Source of the DNA: an uncultured Acetatifactor sp.
GTDB lineage: Bacteria; Bacillota; Clostridia; Lachnospirales; Lachnospiraceae
DNA length: 37,131 nt
Direction: 5' to 3'
NCBI GenBank assembly: GCA_947588205.1
Contig: CANPYG010000018.1
Span: 1-37,131 of the forward strand
The notes beneath the pieces are model-generated. The model searched no databases and was not told where the DNA came from. It saw only the letters and a list, made by a program, of their open reading frames with translations. Shown here one piece after another: positions 1 to 8,873 of this stretch (position 1 is the stretch's first letter; the number at the start of each line of letters is the position of its first letter). A program made the position numbers and the translations under genes.

Positions 1-1313
1 CCGAGGAGGACGGCATCCGCGCCAGCGAGCTGGAGGCGGAATTTGCCGAGATGGACGGCTGGGAGGCGGAATCCAACGCCGCCATGCTTTTAAACGGTCT
101 TGGGATCGACACGGAATATCACTACAGCCTGATGGGGGACCTGGAGGGCAATCTGAAGGTTAAGGTCCTGCTGGCAAGGGCTTTGTTCGGCAACCCGGAT
201 ATCCTGCTTCTGGATGAGCCTACCAACCATCTGGATCTGGACGCCATCGCCTGGCTGGAGGATTTCCTGATCGACTTTAACAACACCGTCATTGTGGTTT
301 CCCACGACCGTTATTTCTTAAACAAGGTCTGCACCCATACCGCGGATATCGACTATGGCAAGATTCAGCTCTACGCCGGCAATTATGACTTCTGGTATGA
401 ATCCAGCCAGCTTCTGATCAAGCAGATGAAGGAGGCCAATAAGAAAAAGGAAGAAAAGATCAAGGAGCTGCAGGAGTTCATCTCCCGTTTCTCCGCGAAC
501 GCATCCAAGTCCAAGCAGGCCACCTCCAGGAAGCGTGCCCTGGAGAAGATTCAGCTGGATGAGATCAAGCCTTCCAGCAGGAAATATCCCTACATTGACT
601 TCCGCCCCGACAGAGAGATCGGCAACGAGGTACTCACAGTGGAACATCTCTCCAAGTCCATAGGCGGAGTAAAGGTGCTGGACGATGTCTCCTTTATCAT
701 GGGACATGACGACAAGATCGCCTTTGTGGGCGGCAATGAGCTCGCAAAGACCACTCTTTTTGAAATCCTCATGGGCAATATGGAGCCCGACGGGGGTTCC
801 TATAAATGGGGCGTCACCACCTCCCAGGCGTACTTCCCCAAGGATTATAACGAGGAATTCAACAACGACCTGACCATTGTGGACTGGCTGACCGGCTACT
901 CCCCCATCAAGGATGTCACCTATGTCCGCGGCTTCCTGGGCAGAATGCTCTTCGCCGGGGACGACGGGGTAAAGCAGGTTAAGGTGCTTTCCGGCGGAGA
1001 AAAGGTGCGCTGTCTGCTTTCAAAGATGATGATCAGCGGCTCCAACTGCCTGATCTTTGACGAGCCCACCAACCACCTGGATATGGAGTCCATCACCGCC
1101 CTGAACAACGGTATGATGAAATTCCCCGGAGTGATGCTTTTCTCCTGCCACGACCACCAGCTGGTACAGACCACCGCCAACCGCATCATTGAGATCCTTC
1201 CGAATGGTTCGGTCATCGACAAGATCACCAGTTACGACGAATATCTTGCCAGCGACGAAATGGCGAGAAAACGGACTGTTTTCACCGCCCAAAAGGAAGC
1301 GGATGAGAATTGA
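1..1313 (+). CDS. ABC-F family ATP-binding protein (YbiT-like), 5' end outside window
   Basis: The reading frame is open from base 3, so the start lies upstream and about 436 C-terminal residues are visible. ABC-F proteins are soluble twin-ATPase proteins that act on the ribosome, with no membrane domain. Visible here are the first Walker B (LLLDEPTNHLDL, about bases 205-240), a charged inter-domain linker rich in Lys and Glu (about 420-560), a second Walker A region (about 726-755), a second signature LSGGEK (about 975-1000) and a second Walker B (FDEPTNHLDM, about 1055-1090). The C-terminal half resembles E. coli YbiT as I recall it. Two motifs are odd: the first signature reads LEGNL instead of LSGGQ, and the second Walker A reads GGNELAKTT, with Ala where the Gly before Lys is usual. 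Similar forms may be normal in a clostridial ABC-F subfamily, so I do not call it broken. Confidence 0.9.
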   Translation, partial: EEDGIRASELEAEFAEMDGWEAESNAAMLLNGLGIDTEYHYSLMGDLEGNLKVKVLLARALFGNPDILLLDEPTNHLDLDAIAWLEDFLIDFNNTVIVVSHDRYFLNKVCTHTADIDYGKIQLYAGNYDFWYESSQLLIKQMKEANKKKEEKIKELQEFISRFSANASKSKQATSRKRALEKIQLDEIKPSSRKYPYIDFRPDREIGNEVLTVEHLSKSIGGVKVLDDVSFIMGHDDKIAFVGGNELAKTTLFEILMGNMEPDGGSYKWGVTTSQAYFPKDYNEEFNNDLTIVDWLTGYSPIKDVTYVRGFLGRMLFAGDDGVKQVKVLSGGEKVRCLLSKMMISGSNCLIFDEPTNHLDMESITALNNGMMKFPGVMLFSCHDHQLVQTTANRIIEILPNGSVIDKITSYDEYLASDEMARKRTVFTAQKEADEN

Positions 1314-1323
1314 GGACATTTTC

Positions 1324-3039
1324 ATGAAAGCAATTGATTTACATGTTCATTCCACCAGCTCGGACGGTACCTTCACTCCCTCCGGGCTGGTGGATTACGC
1401 ATTTCAAAAGGGGCTGGCGGCCTTCGCGCTGACGGACCATGACTGCATAGACGGGCTGGAAGAAGCCATTTCCTACGCCGGGAAGCTGCGGATGGAAGGA
1501 TCATCCGGTGAGAACCCATGCAGGAAGGGAGCCTCCAACGGAACATCAGACGGGATTCCGGAAGTAATTCCCGGCATCGAACTTTCCACGGAATATCATG
1601 GCAGGGATGTCCATATCGTGGGGCTTTTCATCGACTATAAAAACACCTCTTTTCGCGCAAGGCTTCAGGAATTCATAGATTCCAGGACGAACAGGAATCA
1701 TGAAATGTGCGCCCGTCTCTCTAAGGCGGGAATGAATATCTCCTATGAAAAGCTGCTGGCGCGTTTTCCGGATTCCGTCATCACACGGGCGCATTACGCC
1801 AGATATATGATGGAACAGGGCTATACCAAAAGTATCAACGAGGCCTTTGAGCGCTATATCGGCGATCATTGTCCCTATTATGTTCCCAGGAAAAAGGTGA
1901 CTCCTTTCCAGGCGGTCAGACTCATCCTGGAAGCCGACGGTATCCCCATACTGGCACATCCCATCCTCTACCACCTAAGCGACAGGGACCTGGATACCCT
2001 CGTAGCGGAATGTAAAGAGGCCGGTCTTCTCGGGATTGAGGCGATCTATTCCACCTACAACGCCGCCGAGGAGCGTCAGGTCAGACGCCTTGCGGAAAAA
2101 TATCATCTTCTGCTTTCCGGGGGCTCTGACTTCCACGGCTCCAACAAGCCGGGCCTGGACATGGGAAACGGTTATGGGAAGCTTTTTGTGCCGGAGGATA
2201 TCCTTTCAGAGCTCAAAAAGACCCGCTGCAGGCTGCTTTTTACGGATATGGACGGAACCTTGCTTAACAACGCCAGCGAGATTTCCCCTGCGATGAAGAG
2301 TGCCCTTGACAGGATGGCTGCTGCCGGGCACCGCCTGATCCTTTCTTCCGGGAGGCCCCTGCCCAGCATACTGGAGGTACGTTCCTCCCAGGGGATTGAA
2401 TATCCTAATATGCTCATCATTTCCAACAACGGCGCGCTGGTCTATGACTGCGACGCGCAGGCCCCGATCCTGGAGCACAGGCTTTCACTTACGGACATCC
2501 GTTACATCATCGGGGAGGCGGAAAAAATGCATCTCCACATCCATGCCTATACGGACAGTGAGATCGTCTGCCATCATATGAATGAAGAGCTGCAGTACTA
2601 TACGCGAAGAATCCATCTTCCTTTAAAATATGTGGAAAATATAGCCGACAGCCTTCCTGTGGGCTCTTATAAGCTGCAGTGCATCCATCTGGCTGACAGG
2701 CGCAGGCTGGAGGCTTTCAGGGACCATATCGCCCCCTACTGCGGCGACAGAATCCAGATGATCTTTTCCAATGACCAGTACCTGGAGATCCTGCCGGCGA
2801 GCGCGGGCAAGGGAACAGCCCTCCGCTTTGTACAGGATTACCTGCATATTCCCCACAGCCATACCTTTGCAGCGGGAGATGCGGAAAACGACCTCTCCCT
2901 GCTTGAAGCCGCCCATGTCGGCATCGCCATGGCGAACGCCGCCCCCTGCGTAAAGGAACGGGCGGATATCGTAACCGCTTTGGATAATGACCACGACGGG
3001 CTTCTGGAGATTATTGAAGAATATTTTCAACAGGATTAA
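1324..3039 (+). CDS. PHP-domain phosphoesterase fused to Cof-type HAD hydrolase
   Basis: The protein has 571 residues and two complete enzyme domains. Residues about 1-285 are a PHP domain of the TrpH/YciV type (nucleoside 3',5'-bisphosphate phosphatase or RNase AM-like), with metal ligands visible as HVH (7-9), TDHD (37-40), a PGIE motif, an HPI motif and SDFH. Residues about 300-571 are a Cof-type HAD phosphatase with DMDGT (308-312), the SSGRP motif and a C-terminal GDAENDLSLL metal motif. Both active sites look intact. I chose the ATG at 1324 because it directly precedes the PHP core; the ribosome-binding site is weak (GAGGA about 8 bases upstream), and the gene follows the ABC-F stop by only 10 bases, so translation may be coupled. 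The substrate is not predictable. A loop rich in Gly, Ser and Asn (about residues 58-78) is inserted in the PHP domain. Confidence 0.9.
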   Translation: MKAIDLHVHSTSSDGTFTPSGLVDYAFQKGLAAFALTDHDCIDGLEEAISYAGKLRMEGSSGENPCRKGASNGTSDGIPEVIPGIELSTEYHGRDVHIVGLFIDYKNTSFRARLQEFIDSRTNRNHEMCARLSKAGMNISYEKLLARFPDSVITRAHYARYMMEQGYTKSINEAFERYIGDHCPYYVPRKKVTPFQAVRLILEADGIPILAHPILYHLSDRDLDTLVAECKEAGLLGIEAIYSTYNAAEERQVRRLAEKYHLLLSGGSDFHGSNKPGLDMGNGYGKLFVPEDILSELKKTRCRLLFTDMDGTLLNNASEISPAMKSALDRMAAAGHRLILSSGRPLPSILEVRSSQGIEYPNMLIISNNGALVYDCDAQAPILEHRLSLTDIRYIIGEAEKMHLHIHAYTDSEIVCHHMNEELQYYTRRIHLPLKYVENIADSLPVGSYKLQCIHLADRRRLEAFRDHIAPYCGDRIQMIFSNDQYLEILPASAGKGTALRFVQDYLHIPHSHTFAAGDAENDLSLLEAAHVGIAMANAAPCVKERADIVTALDNDHDGLLEIIEEYFQQD

Positions 3040-3085
3040 GGAGTGCTCTGAATGCCCGAATGACCATTTTCATATAATCATAAAA

Positions 3086-3108
3086 GGACCGGCTCCATCT
3101 GCCGGTCC
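3086..3108 (-). terminator. Intrinsic terminator of the small acidic protein gene, possibly bidirectional
   Basis: There is an 8-bp perfect stem (GGACCGGC / GCCGGTCC) with a 7-base loop. On the minus strand it is followed by CTTTTA, which fits termination of the gene ending at 3175. The plus-strand gene ending at 3039 also points into it, so it may work in both directions. Confidence 0.7.
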
Positions 3109-3174
3109 CTTAAATAGCCTGGTTATCCCCTTATTCGCCTGGTCTCAACAAATCAACAAAGGTTTGCCCCCGTT

Positions 3175-3438
3175 TCATCCCTCTATGATCAGATACCTTC
3201 CGTCGCCGATATCGAACACCTCATCGGCATCCAGTATCTCATCATCCACAGCGCCTTCCACATCAATGCCGGCATCTTCAAAATACTCCACTACTTCCTC
3301 CACAGAGTCCACTACCACCGCCATGCAGTCCTCCAGAAAATCCTCCGCCTCCTCCATGGTCTCGGCAACCCTTTCAGGGAACAGCTGTAATTGATTCTTC
3401 AAGAAACACTCCAATACCGCATCATCAAATTCATGCAT
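3175..3438 (-). CDS. Small acidic conserved-looking hypothetical protein
   Basis: The protein has 87 residues. About a third are Asp or Glu (29 by my count), alternating with hydrophobic residues, and it has no signal peptide or membrane segment. The start is supported by a strong AGGAGG Shine-Dalgarno sequence seven bases before the ATG and by a near-consensus promoter 59 bases upstream. The C-terminus (GDGRYLIIEG) and the N-terminus (MHEFDDAVLE) look like a folded cytosolic domain rather than random sequence. I associate this type of sequence with clostridial proteins sometimes loosely labelled glyoxalase-related, but I see no glyoxalase metal ligands and assign no function. It is monocistronic, with its own promoter and terminator. 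Confidence 0.8.
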   Translation of the reverse strand: MHEFDDAVLECFLKNQLQLFPERVAETMEEAEDFLEDCMAVVVDSVEEVVEYFEDAGIDVEGAVDDEILDADEVFDIGDGRYLIIEG

Positions 3439-3496
3439 ATATCCGCCCTCCTTTTTCCATTCTACCGTTCATGCCATTACCTGTGCAACTATATTT

Positions 3497-3525
3497 ATCA
3501 TAATAAGAATATGCGCTCCCGTCAA
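3497..3525 (-). promoter_or_regulatory. Sigma-A type promoter of the small acidic protein gene
   Basis: On the minus strand there is TTGACG (3520-3525), a 17-base spacer and TATGAT (3497-3502), close to consensus at both boxes. It is oriented toward the gene starting at 3438. An exact tandem duplication (3531-3572) ends five bases from the -35 box. Confidence 0.75.
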
Positions 3526-3530
3526 GTACC

Positions 3531-3572
3531 TCTCCTAAAAAGGGGAAACATTCTCCTAAAAAGGGGAAACAT
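3531..3572. repeat. Exact 21-bp tandem duplication next to a -35 box
   Basis: Two identical 21-bp units (3531-3551 and 3552-3572) lie between the end of the Maf fusion gene and the promoter of the small acidic protein. Each unit holds AGGAGA on the minus strand. No spacer separates the copies. Confidence 0.95.
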
Positions 3573-3574
3573 TC

Positions 3575-4909
3575 TTACTCAATCAGGCTTAGGAGCTCTG
3601 ACGGATGCGAAATCACCATGTCCGCATGATCAGCCTCCAGCTCTCCGCGTTCCCTGAACCCCCAGAGCGCACCGACCGTATAAGCCCCCAGGGCCTTCCC
3701 GGTCTTCATATCCGTTCCGGTATCGCCCAGATAAACGGTTTCATCCGCGGTAACTCCCACCCGCTCCAGAATCCGGAGGGCGCCCTCCGGGCTGGGCTTG
3801 ATCGCGATTCCGGGCTGCTGCCCCTGTATCACATCAAAACAACCTTTTCCGAATAAGGTCTCTATCACATGGACTGTTTCCTCGTGAGGCTTATTGGAAA
3901 ACACAGCTATTTTAAGACCCTTTTCCTTCAATGCCGCCAGAAGCTCCGGTATCCCTTCATAAGGCACCACCTGGTACATGCAGTTTTCCCGGAAAATCTC
4001 CCGATACCTGGCATAGGCTTCCTTAAAATGCACGTTCTCTGTATCCCCTCCGGCCGTCAGACATCTTTTTATCAGATTGGCAGCGCCGTCTCCCACAAAA
4101 TATTTATATTGGTCAATCCCAAAGGGGCCATATCCCCAAGGCGCAACCGCCTGATCCGCACAATATTTTATGCTGGCAATGGAATCGGAAAGAGTTCCGT
4201 CCAGGTCAAAGATCACAAGCTTTTTGGAAAGGTTCTTTGCACACAGGTTTTTTCCCCTGAGCAGCTTCCTGACCTCTTGGTAAAGCCGCCCTACCGGAAG
4301 ACCCACCACATTTCCATAATCTCCCCGGATACCCCGAATATATCTGGCACAGAACCCCTGGATCCCATAAGCCCCCGCCTTATCAAAGGGTTCTCCTGTA
4401 TCCAGATATTCCGTGATCTCTTCTTCACTCATGGGAAAAAAGGTCACTTCCGTCTCTTCGTGAAAGGATTTGATCAGCGGCTGCCCCTCAGCGTCAGGGC
4501 GTTCCCCGCAGAAAGGGCGTTCCCCATAGCAGGGGCGTTCCCTGCTGCCGCCAAGGATCAGCGTTACGCCCGTATATACATGATGCGAACGCCCCTGTAG
4601 CATACGCAGCATGGATGCTGCGTCCTCCCTTGACTTTGGCTTTCCCAGAAGCCGTCCGTCACAGGAAACAATGGTATCCGCCCCGATCACAAGGACTGTC
4701 CCAGCTTCAAAGGTCTGCTGTCCTCCCAGCTCCCGAAGCCTTCTATACACATCCTCCGCCTTCTGTCCGGACAGCTCCTCCACCACCTCTTCGGGCAATG
4801 TCCTGCTTATCCTCTCTTCCACCGTGCTGACGCAAACCTCAAACTGCCAGCCAATCTGCGTCAGCAACTCCCTGCGCCTGGGAGAAGCGCTCGCCAAAAT
4901 CACTCTCAT
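3575..4909 (-). CDS. Maf-family nucleotide pyrophosphatase fused to HAD phosphatase (phosphoglycolate phosphatase-like)
   Basis: The protein has 444 residues. Residues about 1-215 are a Maf domain (hydrolysis of non-canonical or methylated nucleoside triphosphates), recognised from the SASPRRRELL start, the GADT motif (77-80), GKP and the GEPFDKAGAYGIQG motif. Residues about 230-444 are a HAD phosphatase of the Gph/PGP type, with DLDGT (235-239; nucleophile D235 and acid D237), FSNKP and the GDTGTDM metal motif. Maf and Gph are usually separate proteins. The Maf loop at about 121-146 is enlarged by an in-frame 18-bp repeat encoding ERPCYG and ERPFCG. The ATG follows AGGAAGG. It lies downstream of ppk on the same strand with a gap of about 107 bases. 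The fusion could couple nucleotide sanitation to phosphate release, but the HAD substrate is not certain. Confidence 0.92.
   Translation of the reverse strand: MRVILASASPRRRELLTQIGWQFEVCVSTVEERISRTLPEEVVEELSGQKAEDVYRRLRELGGQQTFEAGTVLVIGADTIVSCDGRLLGKPKSREDAASMLRMLQGRSHHVYTGVTLILGGSRERPCYGERPFCGERPDAEGQPLIKSFHEETEVTFFPMSEEEITEYLDTGEPFDKAGAYGIQGFCARYIRGIRGDYGNVVGLPVGRLYQEVRKLLRGKNLCAKNLSKKLVIFDLDGTLSDSIASIKYCADQAVAPWGYGPFGIDQYKYFVGDGAANLIKRCLTAGGDTENVHFKEAYARYREIFRENCMYQVVPYEGIPELLAALKEKGLKIAVFSNKPHEETVHVIETLFGKGCFDVIQGQQPGIAIKPSPEGALRILERVGVTADETVYLGDTGTDMKTGKALGAYTVGALWGFRERGELEADHADMVISHPSELLSLIE
4497..4542. repeat. 18-bp in-frame tandem repeat inside the Maf domain
   Basis: The decamer GGGCGTTCCC recurs at 4497, 4515 and 4533, exactly 18 bases apart, giving a six-residue repeat in a surface loop of the Maf domain. 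The period keeps the reading frame. Confidence 0.85.
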
Positions 4910-5016
4910 AAAGCCTTCCTATTCTTCCCTTTGTCCATTCTTTTTCTGTTTCGTCCGATCCATCCTGCCTTTTTCCAGCCTCTGGGAACAGCCTCTTCCC
5001 TATCCCCTTGTATCCT

Positions 5017-7149
5017 TCATATATCCTGCGGCATCTCCGGGATAAAGATCCTTCGGCTCGTTACAGGCTCCTCCTGTCCTTCCATGGCATGGGCAACGGC
5101 TTCCTCACAGAAGGCTTCCTGCGCGTTAAAGCTCTCTTTTCCACGCTTATCCACCTTTTCATAGCTCCCGTCCGGCTGCAGAACCTGCGCCTTCACAGTA
5201 TCCCTCAGCTGATTCTGCAGGATATGGAGCAGCCCCTCCTTGAGCTCCTGCCGCTCCACTGGGAACAGGATCTCCACCCGGCGCTCCAGATTACGGGGCA
5301 TCCAGTCCGCGCTGCCGCAGTAGATTTCATAATTCTCATCATTTTCAAAATAGAAGATTCTGGCGTGCTCCAGGAAGTTGCCCACGATGGAACGAACTGT
5401 GATATTCTCGCTCACTCCGGGGATGCCCACCTTCAGGCAGCAAATGCCCCGGACGATCAAATCGATCTTCACCCCTGCAGCGCTCGCCTCATAAAGGGCT
5501 TTGATCACATCCGGATCGCAAAGGGCGTTCATCTTGGCGATGATCCTTGCCGGACGCCCCTCTTCGGCATGCTTTTTCTCCCGTTCGATCAGGGCAAGGA
5601 ATCTCCCCTTCAGCCACAAGGGTGCCAGGGAAAGCTTGTTCCACTTGAGCGGCTCGGAATACCCCGACAGCATATTGAATACTGCGGTCGCATCCTCCCC
5701 GATGCTCTCAGAGCAGGTAAAAAGCCCCACATCCGTATAAAGCTTCGCGGTGGCGTCATTATAGTTGCCGGTGCCGAGATGGACATATCTGCGGATCCCG
5801 TCCTCTTCCCTGCGCACCACCAGCGTGATCTTGCTGTGGGTTTTCAGGCCTACCAGGCCATAAATTACATGACACCCTGCTTTTTCAAGCATACGCGCCC
5901 ATACAATATTATTTTCCTCGTCAAAACGGGCTTTCAGCTCCACCAGCACGGAAACCTGCTTCCCGTTGTCCGCAGCCTGCGCCAGGGCCGCAATGATAGG
6001 GGAATTTCCGCTGACACGGTAGAGGGTCTGCTTGATGGCGAGCACCTCCGGATCCTGGGACGCCTGACGGATGAACTCTACCACAGGGGTAAAGGTCTGA
6101 TACGGGTGATGGAGAAGAATGTCTCCCTTGCGGATCTCATCAAAGATATTGCACCCCGCGGGGAGCTCCGGTACCGGCTGGGGCTCATACTTGGGCGTTT
6201 TCAGATGACTGAAGCCTTCCAGCCCATACATTTTCATCAGGAAGGTCAGATCGAGAGGTCCATCGATGGCATAGATATTCTGCTCTTCAACGCCCAGCTC
6301 CTTTCTCAGGATCTTGAGCAGCCGCTTATCCATTCCGTCCTCAATCTCCAGACGGATGACTTCTCCTCTCTGCCTCTTCTTTAACTGCTTTTCAATCTCC
6401 TTTAACAGATCCTCCGCCTCGTCCTCCTCGATGGTCAGGTCCGCGTTTCTCATGATCCGGAAGGGATGGGCGCAGAGGATATCATAGTTTAAGAAAAGCT
6501 TTTGGATATTGCGCTCGATCACCTCCTCCAGAAGGATGACCTTGCGCGTCTCCCCGTCCGCAGGCAGCTCCACGATCCTTGCCAGCACGCTGGGTACCTG
6601 GACGGTGGCGAAATCAAGATCCTCGTCATGATTTTTCTTGCGCATAAGCGCGCCGATGTTCAGGGATTTATTGCGGATCAGGGGAAAAGGTCTCGATGAA
6701 TCCACCGCCATGGGCGTCAGCACAGGATACACGTTTTCCTCAAAATACTGGTCGACAAACGCCGCCTCTTCCGGCGTCAGTTCTTCATGACTCTTGATCA
6801 CATGCAGTCCGTTCTGCTCCAGCTGGGGAAGCAGGGACCTGTTATAGGTGGAATACTGCACCTCCGCCAGCTTATGGATGGCGGTCGACAGGGCCTCCAG
6901 CTGCGCCTTGGGCGTCATCCCCGCAATATCCTTCTTATCATAGCCTGCGTTCACCATATCCTTTAAGGACGCTACACGCACCATAAAGAATTCATCCAGA
7001 TTTGATGCGGTAATGCTCAAAAATTTCAGTCGTTCGAAAAGCGGGATGCTTTTATCCCTCGCCTCGCTCAGAACCCTGTTATCAAATAAAATCCAGCTCA
7101 GCTCACGATTCATATAATAAGCTGGATTGCTAAAATCCTTCTCTGCCAT
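5017..7149 (-). CDS. ppk: Polyphosphate kinase 1
   Basis: The protein has 710 residues, the usual length for PPK1, which reversibly polymerises the gamma-phosphate of ATP into inorganic polyphosphate. The N-terminal domain begins with the typical NRELSWILFDNRVLSEA stretch. The phosphoacceptor histidine lies in LKTHSKI, at about residue 436, close to the E. coli position (435), and a second histidine lies in HLGTGNYN. The start is the ATG at 7149, preceded by GAGGTGG. The gene is 43 bases downstream of the exopolyphosphatase-like gene on the same strand, so synthesis and degradation of polyphosphate are probably co-transcribed. No frameshift or truncation was seen. Confidence 0.97.
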   Translation of the reverse strand: MAEKDFSNPAYYMNRELSWILFDNRVLSEARDKSIPLFERLKFLSITASNLDEFFMVRVASLKDMVNAGYDKKDIAGMTPKAQLEALSTAIHKLAEVQYSTYNRSLLPQLEQNGLHVIKSHEELTPEEAAFVDQYFEENVYPVLTPMAVDSSRPFPLIRNKSLNIGALMRKKNHDEDLDFATVQVPSVLARIVELPADGETRKVILLEEVIERNIQKLFLNYDILCAHPFRIMRNADLTIEEDEAEDLLKEIEKQLKKRQRGEVIRLEIEDGMDKRLLKILRKELGVEEQNIYAIDGPLDLTFLMKMYGLEGFSHLKTPKYEPQPVPELPAGCNIFDEIRKGDILLHHPYQTFTPVVEFIRQASQDPEVLAIKQTLYRVSGNSPIIAALAQAADNGKQVSVLVELKARFDEENNIVWARMLEKAGCHVIYGLVGLKTHSKITLVVRREEDGIRRYVHLGTGNYNDATAKLYTDVGLFTCSESIGEDATAVFNMLSGYSEPLKWNKLSLAPLWLKGRFLALIEREKKHAEEGRPARIIAKMNALCDPDVIKALYEASAAGVKIDLIVRGICCLKVGIPGVSENITVRSIVGNFLEHARIFYFENDENYEIYCGSADWMPRNLERRVEILFPVERQELKEGLLHILQNQLRDTVKAQVLQPDGSYEKVDKRGKESFNAQEAFCEEAVAHAMEGQEEPVTSRRIFIPEMPQDI

Positions 7150-7192
7150 CCTTCCACCTCGTTTCTGTTATTCCATTTCAATTACAATAGCG

Positions 7193-8740
7193 CTAGAATT
7201 GTTTCCTCTGCTTTAACACCGGACGGACGCTGAAAACCTCCTGGAAAAATTCTGTCCGCTCTTCAAAAAAGCCTCTTTCCAGGGTGATGTCCTCCTGGGT
7301 ATCCACAGTCAGGACCAGATCGTTATCCTTAAGCTGCGCCTTCACACCCTTAAGCTTCTGCTTATGGCTCCGGTCCAGGCTGTTCGCCAGACGAAGGATT
7401 GCCGTAAGCTTCGCGATCACAAGGTAATCGTTTGTGCTCAGCATGGATTCCCTGCCGCCCATCTGTCCGTAATACAGGAACGGACTGTGGTTAAAGCGCA
7501 CCACATTAGCAATGATCTCCCTCTCGATATGGGAAAGACCGATGATCTCCGTGGACATGATGATATTATAGGAGTCCTCCCCCAGGTTCACCATGCTGAT
7601 ATACTTTCCGCAGTCATGCAGGATCGCCGCAAGGCGCAGATACAGCTTTTCCCTCTTCCCAAGGCCGTGAATCTTCTTCATGCTGTCAAAAATGGTCTGG
7701 GTGATATCATCCAGGGTTTCCGCACGTTTCCTGCTGCCCATATAGCGCTTGCTGATATTCACCGCACAGGCAAGAATATCCTTTTCAAAGTCATGCTCGC
7801 CTGTGAGCAGCTTATTTTTCTCCGCATATTCATAGGCAATTCCGTCACAGAGCGTAACGCCGGGAGCCCAGATATTCTCCGTGCCCATTAACAGCGCCGT
7901 TCTTCTCAGGATCACCGTGCTGATGAACATTAAAGGCACCTTATCTTCAGCGATATCCAGCATGGATGCGATCTGGGACCTGGATCCGGTGCGCATGTTC
8001 TCCATGATCTTTTCATACTCGGCGATTCCGACTATGGACTTATTCACATCCTTGCCAAACTTGCGGACAGCCCAGGAGGATAGATAATCATCCACCACAA
8101 TGATATTCTTGATGGTCCTATCCTTCAGGTACAGCTTTTTAAAGGTAGAAAGCTGGGCAGAAGCCATCTCGTCGATCAGGCTCTCCATCTGACCGCTCTT
8201 TGCGTTCAGATGATTCAGCCTCTCCTGCACACGCAGAACACCCAGCTTCAGGTTCTGGGTGGCGATAAGAGTATCGTTATCGAACAGGGATATCTGAATG
8301 CTTCCTCCCCCGATATCCACGATCGCGGTCTTATCCACAATGATCTTACGGAAGGTCTCACCCTTGGAGGCGACTGATTTGTAATCCAGGAATCTCTGCT
8401 CCGAATTGCTCAGCACCTCAATCCTGATTCCGGTCCTTTGCTCGATCTGGTCCAGAACGATGGCGTTGTTCTTTGTCTCCCTGATAGCGCTGGTGCCGTA
8501 GGCCCGATACGCGTCCACACGATAGGACTTCATGATCCTGGAAAATTCCTTGAGCGTGCGGCACAGCTCCTCCAGCTTGTCAATGCTGATCTTCCCATTG
8601 GCGTAAGTATCGCTTCCCAGCGCAAGCCGCTTTACGATATGGTCGATTTCTTTCATGTTGTTTTTGCCGGAAAATTCAAATATTTTCATGGAAAGCTCAA
8701 AGCTTCCCACGTCGATCGCGGCAAAAGTCCTCACTGCCAT
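7193..8740 (-). CDS. Ppx/GppA-type exopolyphosphatase with C-terminal HD domain
   Basis: The protein has 515 residues and belongs to the actin-fold Ppx/GppA family, which removes terminal phosphate from polyphosphate or pppGpp. The phosphate-binding loops are visible as AIDVGSFELSMKIF near residue 8 and DIGGGSIQISLF near 145. The C-terminal third carries an HD-type phosphohydrolase motif (ILHDCGKYI). The ATG at 8740 follows a strong AAGGAGG. It lies directly upstream of ppk. Whether the substrate is polyphosphate or a guanosine nucleotide cannot be decided from sequence, although the ppk link favours polyphosphate. Confidence 0.92.
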   Translation of the reverse strand: MAVRTFAAIDVGSFELSMKIFEFSGKNNMKEIDHIVKRLALGSDTYANGKISIDKLEELCRTLKEFSRIMKSYRVDAYRAYGTSAIRETKNNAIVLDQIEQRTGIRIEVLSNSEQRFLDYKSVASKGETFRKIIVDKTAIVDIGGGSIQISLFDNDTLIATQNLKLGVLRVQERLNHLNAKSGQMESLIDEMASAQLSTFKKLYLKDRTIKNIIVVDDYLSSWAVRKFGKDVNKSIVGIAEYEKIMENMRTGSRSQIASMLDIAEDKVPLMFISTVILRRTALLMGTENIWAPGVTLCDGIAYEYAEKNKLLTGEHDFEKDILACAVNISKRYMGSRKRAETLDDITQTIFDSMKKIHGLGKREKLYLRLAAILHDCGKYISMVNLGEDSYNIIMSTEIIGLSHIEREIIANVVRFNHSPFLYYGQMGGRESMLSTNDYLVIAKLTAILRLANSLDRSHKQKLKGVKAQLKDNDLVLTVDTQEDITLERGFFEERTEFFQEVFSVRPVLKQRKQF

Positions 8741-8873
8741 TACCTTCTCCCTCCTTCAACGAAAAAATGCTATAAACCTCGCCCTGCTTGCCCATATCGG
8801 TTTGCCCGTCCGATGTCCATGTGCTGCTGCAAGCCAGCCTGCGCAGTACATAACCGCCGTCCGGGGCTTTCAT
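8697..8873 (-). CDS. Possible 58-residue micro-ORF coupled to the DUF815 gene
   Basis: The ATG overlaps the stop codon of the upstream DUF815 gene as ATGA (8870-8873), which would allow termination-reinitiation. The frame runs 58 codons and ends 44 bases inside the ppx-like gene. It starts MKAPDGGYVLRRLACSS and matches no family I recognise. There is no Shine-Dalgarno sequence of its own. It fills the otherwise empty 130-base gap between the two genes, but open frames of this length are common here, so it may be spurious. Confidence 0.25.
   Translation of the reverse strand: MKAPDGGYVLRRLACSSTWTSDGQTDMGKQGEVYSIFSLKEGEGNGSEDFCRDRRGKL

Noticed and set aside
5008..6384. 458-codon open frame on the plus strand
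   Set aside because: Antisense to ppk, with no recognisable domain or ribosome-binding site.
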